Positions 58,462 through 64,000 of a stretch of 64,000 nucleotides of DNA are shown here, one piece after another. Every line of letters begins with the position of its first letter. The stretch's first letter is position 1. The stretch lies in NCBI RefSeq assembly GCF_901873365.1, contig NZ_CABFLM010000137.1, positions 1 to 64,000 of the forward strand. Direction: 5' to 3'. The translations under genes and the position numbers were made by a program. The notes below the pieces were generated by a model that saw nothing but the letters and a program-made list of their open reading frames with translations, was not told where the DNA came from and ran no database searches. Source of the stretch: an uncultured Aggregatibacter sp. GTDB lineage: Bacteria > Pseudomonadota > Gammaproteobacteria > Enterobacterales > Pasteurellaceae.

Positions 58462-58873
58462 ATTAACCCTTTATCTACTCCCTCAAAAGCCCCAAAGCAC
58501 GAGGGAGTTATATGGGGAGTTAAAAACGACAACAAAGACAAACATTCACGAACAAAAACGACAAATAGAAAAATGATAATATGCTGTTTTTGCTATGATT
58601 TTTGACAAGAAAGACGTTATTTGACAAGTGAAGTGGCGGTGAGAGGGAACATCAATTCTTTACGTTCAAGCCTTGTCTTTACTGTTTTTTTTCCTGTTTT
58701 ATTTGTTTTAGTGGGTGTTAAACTGGGATCTAAAATTCTGTTGCAATCTAAATCACGTGGGAAAAATTGGCAAGTAATATTATTTAATTTGGTTTTAAGT
58801 TAGAAAGCAGAAAAGCCCGTTTGATAGGGCTTTATATGGTGATTATTGAGGGAGTATTGCCTTCTATTTGCGT
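58462..58873. other. Intergenic region, left side of the accessory segment
   Basis: 412 bases with no gene I trust. A 60-codon frame from a TTG (58621-58803) is hydrophobic but has no ribosome site or known relatives. A hairpin AAAGCCC / GGGCTTT at 58812-58833 may end the toxin-antitoxin transcript from the right. Base composition becomes more AT-rich here. I cannot find an attachment site. Confidence 0.4.
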
Positions 58874-59263
58874 TTAAAGCTCTAATTGTTCCGGTTTGCA
58901 TTGGTAGATTTTCGCCAATTTTTCACGGGTCTTTTTCTGTGGCTTGCTTTCTTTGCGCTCCGCCTGTGAAATAGCGGATTGGGTTAATCCGGTGCGTTCT
59001 GCCACGTCTGCCTGTGAAAGGTTGCGATATACGCGCCATGCGGCAAGTAGGCTCACATCTTGTTCAAACATGATATTTACGACATCATTCGGAATTAATT
59101 CTCCACCGTCTTCAGTGGCTTCAATCGGAATATCTTCCCATTCTGCCAAGTCTTCATCAAAAGGGCTTGCCTTCATCAATAAATTTTCATATTCCGCAAT
59201 TGGTAAAATAATAAATTCCGGTTGCCCTTCCGGGTTGTTTATGTATCTGTGATTTAGGCTCAT
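58874..59263 (-). CDS. Xre-family antitoxin
   Basis: 129-residue protein with a helix-turn-helix domain at about 73-125 (NLSQADVAERTGLTQSAISQ) and an N-terminal part of about 60 residues with an acidic patch (DEDLAEWEDIPIEATEDGGE) that probably binds the toxin. It overlaps nothing but lies 11 bases behind the toxin gene, the HigBA-type order. Expected to repress its own operon via the direct repeats at 59562-59615. Confidence 0.87.
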   Translation of the reverse strand: MSLNHRYINNPEGQPEFIILPIAEYENLLMKASPFDEDLAEWEDIPIEATEDGGELIPNDVVNIMFEQDVSLLAAWRVYRNLSQADVAERTGLTQSAISQAERKESKPQKKTREKLAKIYQCKPEQLEL

Positions 59264-59274
59264 GTTGCTTTCCT

Positions 59275-59538
59275 CTAACTGTAAGTGCGTTCGCTTCGGC
59301 GTTTTATCGCTTGGATATTAATAACCTTCGGCTGCCCGTTTATGACTTCAAAAATAACACGATAATTGCCCACTCTTAACCGCCATTTTCCTTCCTCGCC
59401 TTTTAGTTTCTTAGTATCTAGTGCTTCATTGGGAAAGCCGCCTAAAGCGTTGACTTTCTCCCTAATAGCTTTTTGATAACGGCTATCTATTTTTAAAAGT
59501 TGCCGTAAGGCGTCTTTCGTCCAGTTTACGATATTCAT
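59275..59538 (-). CDS. RelE/ParE-superfamily toxin
   Basis: 87-residue toxin of the RelE superfamily: MNIVNWTKDALRQLLKI at the start, LKGEEGKWRLRVGNYRVIFEV near 45-65 (RVGNYRVIFEV is the family hallmark) and a basic C-terminus. RelE proteins cleave mRNA in the ribosome, while ParE types hit gyrase; sequence alone does not decide. AAGGGAGCACG precedes the ATG. First gene of the pair. Confidence 0.87.
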   Translation of the reverse strand: MNIVNWTKDALRQLLKIDSRYQKAIREKVNALGGFPNEALDTKKLKGEEGKWRLRVGNYRVIFEVINGQPKVINIQAIKRRSERTYS

Positions 59539-59561
59539 CGTGCTCCCTTGGTGAATTGAAT

Positions 59562-59615
59562 AATTAGATTATAAGTTAATTTTTTATTTGATCAATAAGT
59601 AAATTAGATTTTATG
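59562..59615 (-). promoter_or_regulatory. Promoter and operator-like repeats of the toxin-antitoxin operon
   Basis: TTGATC (59590-59595, minus strand) and TATAAT (59568-59573) at 16-base spacing give a strong promoter. AATTAGATTATAAG (59562) and AATTAGATTTTATG (59602) are direct repeats 40 bases apart that flank it and may be the antitoxin operator. Confidence 0.65.
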
Positions 59616-59705
59616 TTTGATTTAGGTGAGATTTGGTGAACTGTCACGGGTATCCGGTGAGCATTTACGATTTGAAAAATCAAAATTTATGTGTAAGTAA
59701 ACCGA

Positions 59706-59937
59706 TTTCACTTTTTTATTTCACTTTTTCACTTTTTCACTCTAAATACACCTAACCTATTGATTTATGTTGACAAAAGTAAGAGTGAAAAAAATAAATT
59801 GTTTATTTATTAAGCTGTTTTAATCACTTTTTCACTATTTTTTTCACTTTTTCACTTTATCACTTACAAAGAAGTTAATAAAAACACTTATATATTAATG
59901 AGTTAGAAACAAAAAAGTGAAAAAGTGAAAAAGTGAA
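59706..59937. repeat. 8-bp iteron clusters around AT-rich DNA, likely replication origin
   Basis: TTTTTCAC units recur in three groups. Left: TCAC at 59708, 59721, 59729, 59737. Middle: 59824, 59832, 59844, 59852, 59860. Right, inverted as GTGA: 59917, 59925, 59933, plus one at 59785. Most steps are exactly 8 bases. The DNA between is very AT-rich. It lies behind the primase-helicase gene; origins of phage satellites are often there. Confidence 0.65.
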
Positions 59938-59978
59938 ACGAAAAAATCAATTTTTGGAAAAAATATAAAATTGAGATA

Positions 59979-60014
59979 AAAAAATCACATTTCGGTTAAA
60001 AAATGTGATTTTTT
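59979..60014 (-). terminator. Terminator of the primase gene
   Basis: A 14-bp stem (AAAAAATCACATTT / AAATGTGATTTTTT) with an eight-base loop six bases after the primase stop. A/T tails on both sides make it work in both directions. Confidence 0.85.
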
Positions 60015-60020
60015 AATATC

Positions 60021-61913
60021 TTAGGCATTTCGCCATTTTCTTACAGTATTTTCTTTATCTTTGAATTGAACATTGGTGTAGTTATATCCGCCCTGTAATT
60101 GCCGATTCTGAAAGCGGGTTTTATACCCCGCCGTTTTAAAAGCAATATCCAATTCCTGTTTTAGATCATTCGGTTTTAACCGGGATTTTTCCGGGCGACC
60201 GTGAATATCGCAAAATAGCAGATAAATCCAATATAAACGCTCATAGACAAGTGGGCTATCATTTGCCGGCATGCCTCGGGAGCTACCAAAAATCAGGCAT
60301 TGATTCGTAACTTGTTCAATTAAGGTAAATTCTTCGATAAATTCCAAGATATGATCGTTTTTTACTTTCATTTCTAATGCCTCTTTGCTTTTTCTTTGTC
60401 GTTCAAGGGCTTTTTTCGCGTCGTTTGGATCCTTAAATTCATCGTACAGTTTGCGAATAATGCCGCCTAATTCGTTTTGGATTTTCTCAACTAAGTGTTC
60501 ATCCTTGTCTTTGTCTTCTACCGCACGGGTAAACGGGAAAAGCACGCGCCGCCGCTCCATGCCACCTCCGTCGTTTTTGTAAATCGGCAGAGTATTTGAA
60601 CAAATGGCTACCACGGCATTGACTTTCGCGCTGAAAGATTTTTTATTTTTCGGGTTAAAAGAGACTTCATCACCGCCGGAAATGCGTTTTAAAATGGAAG
60701 AATCGCCCACATATCGCGCCTGATCCGGTGAGAATAAAAAGGTTTTATTTAGGATAATATCTCGCGCCTTTTCATCTTTTAGCAATTCAAGATCAATGGC
60801 GGTGTAATTGCCCTCGCCGCTAATCATTTTTGCCACTTGCAAAAATGTACTTTTACCGCCGCCCGGTTCGCCGATTAATTCTAAGGTTAATTGCCAATCG
60901 TGGCGGTTATTCAGGATCATATAAAGTGCGGCCAATAAAGATTTTTTCCGTTCTGCACTGTCGTTACTAATAAAATCTATCCATTTATCAAAATTCGGCG
61001 TAGGTGTTTGCGTTTCCAAATAGTCGCAAGGGTTGAATCCGGTTAAATAATACTCCTTACAATGTGGCATGAATTGCAAGGTGTTTTTATTTAGCACGCC
61101 ATTTTTAAACGCTAATAATTTTGCGTCGGTTTTTTGGAATAAAGGCAAATCAACGTTTAAGCATTTGATAACCCGATCTAACGTATCTACGCTTTTATAT
61201 TTGGTGTTGTATTCTTCGAAAAAGGTTTTAATTTTTCGCTGTAACTCATTTTCGCCCATCACTTCCCATATGATACCGTTATAACCATAAATGGAGCCTT
61301 GCTCTGAATGATAGGCTAACGGTTTTTTCAACCACTTATAAAAATATTCGGCTAAATCCGCCGGGGAAAGTTTTTTTATGGTTTCAGCATCCAGCTCAAT
61401 CATTTCCGGGGAAAGGGTTTGTTCGGTTGTTTTGATTTCTTGCCGAATGCGGGCAATATAACCGCTCAAGTCTTCCAATAATTCCCCTATACTATTTTTG
61501 AGGGCAAAGGTGCGAACATTTGTGGTTTTAGCTAAATGCGTACAAAGTGCGGTGATGATTTCCTGATTTTCTCGAATGGTGGTTCCGCCTTCACTGCTTT
61601 TCACTTTGAAAAAATCGTCCGTATCAATGATGCTCGCCACTTTATGACCACTCGGCAGCACCGAAAGATCAGTCAGGTTTTTTAGTGCCTTTTCATCTAA
61701 GATTACTGGGATCTCCTGATAACGGTTAGGATTGTCGCCGTCATTGCTATCAAGCAGTAACTGCCATTTAATGCCTTGTCCGTTGGTCTTTTCGTCTCTT
61801 GGGTTATGCCGGTAAAACGTCCACGGCTCGCCAATTAAAATGTAAATTTCCTGCTCCGGTGCTATGTTTTGCTTTAACAAGGCTTTTAAATTAGGGGCTT
61901 TTTTTAACGTCAT
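60021..61913 (-). CDS. D5/P4-alpha-like phage primase-helicase
   Basis: 630-residue replication protein with a C-terminal SF3/D5-type helicase domain: Walker A GEPGGGKST near residue 350, Walker B-like region near ARDIILNKTFLFSPDQ, and the family's CSNTLPI near 430 and RRRVLFPFTR near 455. I see no N-terminal zinc-finger or TOPRIM motifs, so priming activity is uncertain. The ATG at 61913 is preceded by AGGGAG and overlaps the upstream stop (ATGA). Last gene of the satellite-like operon, next to the iteron region. Confidence 0.87.
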   Translation of the reverse strand: MTLKKAPNLKALLKQNIAPEQEIYILIGEPWTFYRHNPRDEKTNGQGIKWQLLLDSNDGDNPNRYQEIPVILDEKALKNLTDLSVLPSGHKVASIIDTDDFFKVKSSEGGTTIRENQEIITALCTHLAKTTNVRTFALKNSIGELLEDLSGYIARIRQEIKTTEQTLSPEMIELDAETIKKLSPADLAEYFYKWLKKPLAYHSEQGSIYGYNGIIWEVMGENELQRKIKTFFEEYNTKYKSVDTLDRVIKCLNVDLPLFQKTDAKLLAFKNGVLNKNTLQFMPHCKEYYLTGFNPCDYLETQTPTPNFDKWIDFISNDSAERKKSLLAALYMILNNRHDWQLTLELIGEPGGGKSTFLQVAKMISGEGNYTAIDLELLKDEKARDIILNKTFLFSPDQARYVGDSSILKRISGGDEVSFNPKNKKSFSAKVNAVVAICSNTLPIYKNDGGGMERRRVLFPFTRAVEDKDKDEHLVEKIQNELGGIIRKLYDEFKDPNDAKKALERQRKSKEALEMKVKNDHILEFIEEFTLIEQVTNQCLIFGSSRGMPANDSPLVYERLYWIYLLFCDIHGRPEKSRLKPNDLKQELDIAFKTAGYKTRFQNRQLQGGYNYTNVQFKDKENTVRKWRNA

Positions 61914-62200
61914 TTTCTGCACTCCCTAGGATTTCGATTTTTAAAAAAGGTGATGACATCGGTCGCAAAATATTTTTTCGGTGCACGGGGGCGCGGGTCT
62001 CCAAGTGTCGGCGGAAATGCCGGGTCTTTGATTAATGTTTGAATGACATAACCATAAGAACAACCAGCAAAATTTGCTACGTCGTGTGGCGTCCAAATTT
62101 TGCCTTCCGTATGTTGTGCGTTTTCCAGTTGCTGCACGCGGTTTTTTAAGGTTTCAACTTCACTAAGTAAAAGCTTCACAATGTTTGGCTTATTTTCCAT
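61910..62200 (-). CDS. Small HTH-type DNA-binding protein of the satellite element
   Basis: 96 residues: an N-terminal coiled-coil-like helix (KLLLSEVETLKNRVQQLENA) and a C-terminal helix-turn-helix (WTPHDVANFAGCSYGYVIQTL near 38) like MerR/excisionase-type domains. The ATG at 62200 is preceded by GGGGGCAACC. A longer frame to 62323 overlaps the next gene and is not used. Overlaps the primase start by ATGA. May be a regulator or replication accessory. Confidence 0.7.
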   Translation of the reverse strand: MENKPNIVKLLLSEVETLKNRVQQLENAQHTEGKIWTPHDVANFAGCSYGYVIQTLIKDPAFPPTLGDPRPRAPKKYFATDVITFFKNRNPRECRK

Positions 62201-62210
62201 GGTTGCCCCC

Positions 62211-62408
62211 TTATCGCTGTTTCCGTCTGGCGCATTTTTCGCGTTTTTGGGCGCGCTTACGCCGATTTTTCTGCTGCTGTTTGACTTGCCGTAGGGCTTT
62301 ATTAAATAAGGCTTGGTGATCAATAGCCGCCGCGCCCTCTACTTCATCCGCATCGGTAAAAATTTCAATAACCGTGCCATCCGGGAGGGTAATTTTATGC
62401 GTCATCAT
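62211..62408 (-). CDS. Small basic protein, function unknown
   Basis: 65 residues. The first 25 form a short beta-rich segment (THKITLPDGTVIEIFTDADE), the rest is strongly basic (QQQKNRRKRAQKREKCARRKQR). AGGAGG six bases before two adjacent ATGs makes translation credible. Overlaps the upstream gene stop. No domain recognised. Confidence 0.65.
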   Translation of the reverse strand: MMTHKITLPDGTVIEIFTDADEVEGAAAIDHQALFNKALRQVKQQQKNRRKRAQKREKCARRKQR

Positions 62409-62641
62409 TGCGTACCTCCTTGTGGGTGAGGCGTTGCCGGAAAACATTGCCCTAATTTGGCATGAATTGCGTCGCATTGAAGGTGTTGAAAATGTGCAAT
62501 ATCCAACATCAAGTCGCGCAACTCGTTTACATTCTTCAAATAATCCATGGCGCCCGCCATTTCTAAACAGGTGCTTAACGTGTTCAAACGGGAAATCTCG
62601 GTTTGAATCTCGTCCAAAAAGGAAAGGGGAATATTAGGCAT
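62405..62641 (-). CDS. Small helical protein, function unknown
   Basis: 78 residues, mostly helical by composition (EIQTEISRLNTLSTCLEMAG), histidine-rich near the end. AAGGAGGTGCGC precedes the ATG at 62641, which overlaps the stop region of the Icd-like ORF. Belongs to the same operon; function unknown. Confidence 0.65.
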   Translation of the reverse strand: MPNIPLSFLDEIQTEISRLNTLSTCLEMAGAMDYLKNVNELRDLMLDIAHFQHLQCDAIHAKLGQCFPATPHPQGGTQ

Positions 62642-63257
62642 GCGCACCTCCTTGGGTCGGAAGGGCAAAAAGAGGAGAATGCGCCGCAGAAGTGCGGTCG
62701 TTTTTCAGGGTGTTTTTTAGGTTGATTTTGCCGGCAAGAACAAGAATAAAGGTGCAAGCAAATTGGGCGCGTGCGTCTCGTTCGGTTTCGGCGTTGATGC
62801 GAATTTTCTGAATATGATTAGAGAGATCAGTGCGACGAATAGCCGCAAAAATGAATTGTTTCATCTGCGTAGTTTCCTTTAGTAATTTTTCAGGAACTAC
62901 CGCTAGACTTCTCACGGTCGGGCGGTAGAACGTAACAGGGTGAGAAACTGCCACTAAAGGAAAACAGCCAACCGCAAAGGGTTGCCCATTACGCTCTACC
63001 ATTGGAAATAGCTTATCAGAAATAAGGCTATTTTTGTTTGATAGGTAAATTGCACGAACAAAAAAAGCACGATTCGGCGTGCTGTTGTTCGCCTTTAGTA
63101 AACTCAGCTTCTCACGGCTGGCATTCGATTTTGCGAATGCGGATTTAATATAGTTTAATCTCGTTTTATCTGTCAAGAGAAAAAGCGGAAAATAGAGGTT
63201 AGCTTGCGTTAATGATTTGATTTTTAAGTCTTTTAAAGGTAAATTAATTTCACTCAT
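62634..63257 (-). CDS. Icd/Ash-like phage ORF overlapping a C4-type antisense RNA region
   Basis: 207-codon ORF with a perfect AAGGAGG before its ATG. Its C-terminal 76 residues, from a possible internal ATG at 62864 (AAAGGAAACT upstream), carry the FAAIRRTDLSNHIQKIRI pattern of host cell-division inhibitor Icd-like proteins. The middle (MVERNGQPFAVGCFPLVAVS) resembles the Ash family and exactly covers the structured RNA at 62924-63000, so its conservation may be due to RNA. A promoter inside the ORF (63147-63176) and a terminator (63060-63083) also argue that the first 130 codons are not all coding. The true protein may be only the Icd-like part. Confidence 0.55.
   Translation of the reverse strand: MSEINLPLKDLKIKSLTQANLYFPLFLLTDKTRLNYIKSAFAKSNASREKLSLLKANNSTPNRAFFVRAIYLSNKNSLISDKLFPMVERNGQPFAVGCFPLVAVSHPVTFYRPTVRSLAVVPEKLLKETTQMKQFIFAAIRRTDLSNHIQKIRINAETERDARAQFACTFILVLAGKINLKNTLKNDRTSAAHSPLFALPTQGGAHA
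62924..63000 (-). ncRNA. C4/P4-CI-type antisense RNA
   Basis: GGTAGAGCGTAATGG (63000-62986) and CTGTTACGTTCTACC (62938-62924) form a 15-bp closing stem with four G-U pairs. Inside are a CAACC/GGTTG hairpin and a loop region containing GGCAGTTTCTCACC (62951-62938). That loop can pair with GTGAGAAGCTG at 63115-63105 (11 bp, one wobble) and with GTGAGAAGTC at 62915-62906 (9 bp). The layout is that of the C4 RNA of P1 and CI RNA of P4. Confidence 0.78.
63060..63083 (-). terminator. Intrinsic terminator in the immunity leader
   Basis: AGCACG-CCGAAT-CGTGCT followed by seven T on the minus strand, between the first antisense target and the C4-type RNA. Terminating the leader here would block the downstream operon, as in P4 immunity. 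The 207-codon ORF reads through it. Confidence 0.8.
63105..63118 (-). promoter_or_regulatory. First antisense target (seqA-like)
   Basis: GCCGTGAGAAGCTG on the minus strand, complementary over 11 positions to the loop of the C4-type RNA. It lies 20 bases after the predicted transcript start, behind a GCATTCG/CGAATGC hairpin (63121-63140). A second target, ACCGTGAGAAGTC, is at 62918-62906. Confidence 0.7.
63147..63176 (-). promoter_or_regulatory. Promoter of the immunity leader and replication operon
   Basis: Perfect -35 TTGACA (63176-63171) and -10 TATATT (63152-63147) with 18 bases between. Transcription would start near 63140. It is inside the long ORF and would produce the leader, the C4-type RNA and the Icd-to-primase operon. 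Confidence 0.75.
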
Positions 63258-63297
63258 GAGTGACCTCCTTATGAGTTAAAAAATTTGTTATTGGGTA

Positions 63298-63324
63298 AGG
63301 CTTATTCTTCGCGGAGTAAGCCTT
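63298..63324. repeat. Hairpin at the end of the ogr-like gene
   Basis: AAGGCTTATTC / GAGTAAGCCTT form an 11-bp stem with one G-T mismatch pair, next to the stop codon of the zinc-finger gene. There is a T-tract only on the plus strand, where no gene ends, so its role on the transcribed strand is unclear. Confidence 0.5.
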
Positions 63325-63557
63325 TATTTTTGGCGGCGTTGCCGGGCGCGGGTTTTATCTTGTTGCCAAATGTGGTTTTCTGCCACCGGGGAAAATTCCC
63401 ACGTGGCGATTTCATCTAAATTGGCATTAATCCGCACTTTAAGGCGGCATTCATAGCAATAAGCCGTCGCCCGTGTTAAGCACGCGCTCGGGCGTTCAGA
63501 ATTGCGAATATTTAACGCCTTGCCACATTCCGGGCAATCAATCCTCAAGCCACGCAT
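63324..63557 (-). CDS. Ogr/Delta-like zinc-finger protein
   Basis: 77 residues with the pattern CPECGKALNIRNSERP..ATAYCYECRLKVRIN, which matches the phage P2 Ogr / P4 Delta transcription activator family (two Cys pairs binding zinc, then a beta strand). These proteins switch on late genes of P2-like helper phages. The ATG at 63557 overlaps the alpA stop; the longer frame to 63596 lies within alpA. Its presence suggests that the element uses a P2-like helper. Confidence 0.75.
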   Translation of the reverse strand: MRGLRIDCPECGKALNIRNSERPSACLTRATAYCYECRLKVRINANLDEIATWEFSPVAENHIWQQDKTRARQRRQK

Positions 63558-63748
63558 TCTGCCGCCTGTTTGTTCGGGTTTTGCTTTTCTAACCACGCCA
63601 ACACATCATCTTTACTCCAACGGTTTGAACGCCCGTATTTCAAGGGTTTAGGGAAATCCGTTTTCTTCATTAAATGGTAAATACTGGTACGTTTTCCCAC
63701 GCCCATTTCTGCCAAGTCTTGATAAGTTAATAGGGTTTTTGTTGTCAT
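63545..63748 (-). CDS. AlpA-family phage regulator
   Basis: 67-residue helix-turn-helix protein: LLTYQDLAEMGVGKRTSIYHLMKK and the FPKPLKYGRSNRWSKDDVLAWLEK pattern typical of AlpA (each cited in part). AlpA proteins activate excision and satellite genes in P4-like elements and chromosomal islands. The ATG at 63748 has GATGAGGCAGAAC upstream; an ATG five codons earlier is also in frame. Confidence 0.85.
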   Translation of the reverse strand: MTTKTLLTYQDLAEMGVGKRTSIYHLMKKTDFPKPLKYGRSNRWSKDDVLAWLEKQNPNKQAAECVA

Positions 63749-63766
63749 GTTCTGCCTCATCAAATT

Positions 63767-63788
63767 AAGTGCGGAATTGACCGCACTT
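63767..63788. repeat. Inverted uptake-sequence hairpin upstream of alpA
   Basis: AAGTGCGG-AATTGA-CCGCACTT, an 8-bp stem between the partial gene and alpA. No T-run follows on the minus strand, so terminator activity is doubtful. Confidence 0.6.
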
Positions 63789-63793
63789 TGATC

Positions 63794-64000
63794 TTATTTT
63801 TCACTAAACACCACGTTTTTCGGCTCAATTGCCGTCATTAAATCCACTTTTTCAACAACGTAAGCATCATTACGGCGGAAACTGTTAATCACGCCAACTT
63901 TGTCCTCATCATCATAAATGGCACGGTATACACTGCCTCTTTGCGTATAAATGCTTAAATTACGGAAAGTGGTAACAACTGCGCCTTTAGGCGGAAAGCA
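63794..64000 (-). CDS. Partial gene running off the right edge, function unknown
   Basis: The last 68 codons of a minus-strand gene, ending ..AIEPKNVVFSEK and a TAA at 63794-63796. The visible part (e.g. RGSVYRAIYDDEDKVGVINS) has no stop and looks like a small phage/satellite protein; I do not recognise a family. It is upstream of alpA on the same strand, so it belongs to the element. Confidence 0.65.
   Translation of the reverse strand, partial: CFPPKGAVVTTFRNLSIYTQRGSVYRAIYDDEDKVGVINSFRRNDAYVVEKVDLMTAIEPKNVVFSEK

Noticed and set aside
58621..58803. 60-codon hydrophobic frame after ygiC
   Set aside because: Starts at TTG with no Shine-Dalgarno and has no known relatives; treated as chance.

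Overview
The window reads as a chromosomal segment of a Pasteurellaceae bacterium. The Haemophilus-type DNA uptake sequence (core AAGTGCGGT and its complement) recurs throughout, inside genes and as inverted pairs that form terminators. Gene content and order (nrf, ccm, pilABCD, oapA-oapB, epmB/efp, hel, menFDH) fit the Haemophilus/Aggregatibacter branch. I favour Aggregatibacter, but that is an inference from memory, not a search result.

Layout. (1) 0.1-16.5 kb, all on the minus strand: a c-type cytochrome block. It holds the standard haem maturation operon ccmABCDEFGHI, a small lipoprotein gene, the periplasmic nitrite reductase operon nrfABCD, and a second maturation set (nrfE, a dsbE-like thioredoxin, an nrfF-nrfG fusion) that should serve the unusual CxxCK haem of NrfA. 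An HI0933-type flavoprotein closes it. (2) 16.6-20.4 kb: bcr-like exporter, rsuA, an AhpD-like protein and ampD. (3) 20.5-25.5 kb, plus strand: type IV pilus/competence operon pilABCD behind a CRP-S-like site, then coaE, yacG and a small GNAT protein. (4) 25.5-32.2 kb: a tandem glycine riboswitch before an Na+/alanine-glycine symporter, then dctA-ydbH-ynbE and a YhcH-family gene. (5) 32.3-37.5 kb: pnp, nlpI, deaD. (6) 37.6-43.4 kb: menaquinone genes menF-menD-menH and menB, split by rpsO and a repeat field. (7) 43.5-58.5 kb: alaA, a second repeat field, doxX, dsbD, a LOG-family gene, zinc-independent L31/L36, arcA, oapA/oapB, epmB and efp, hel (lipoprotein e(P4)), a KefB/C-type antiporter, two tRNA-Lys genes, ygiB-ygiC. 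(8) 58.9-64.0 kb: accessory DNA, comprising a RelE/Xre toxin-antitoxin pair and one end of a phage-satellite-like element (AlpA, Ogr-like zinc finger, Icd/Ash-like ORF, three small genes, a D5/P4-type primase-helicase) that runs off the right edge.

The most interesting parts are in the accessory end and the repeat fields. The satellite element carries, overlapping a protein ORF, what looks like a complete C4/CI-type antisense RNA immunity region: a strong promoter, a target copy, an intrinsic terminator, a 77-nt structured RNA with a 15-bp closing stem, and a second target copy. Downstream of the primase is a set of 8-bp iterons around AT-rich DNA that looks like its replication origin. The repeat fields at 38.5-39.1 and 44.8-45.1 kb are REP/BIME-like: GTAG followed by a hairpin, with compensatory base changes between two subtypes, in 76-bp and 59-bp arrays. 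One of the two tRNA-Lys genes has a CUU anticodon with compensated stems.

Physiologically the block (1) genes, ArcA, menaquinone synthesis, DsbD and the dicarboxylate carrier describe a facultative anaerobe that respires nitrite and other acceptors with menaquinone. The pilus operon and uptake sequences describe a naturally competent one.
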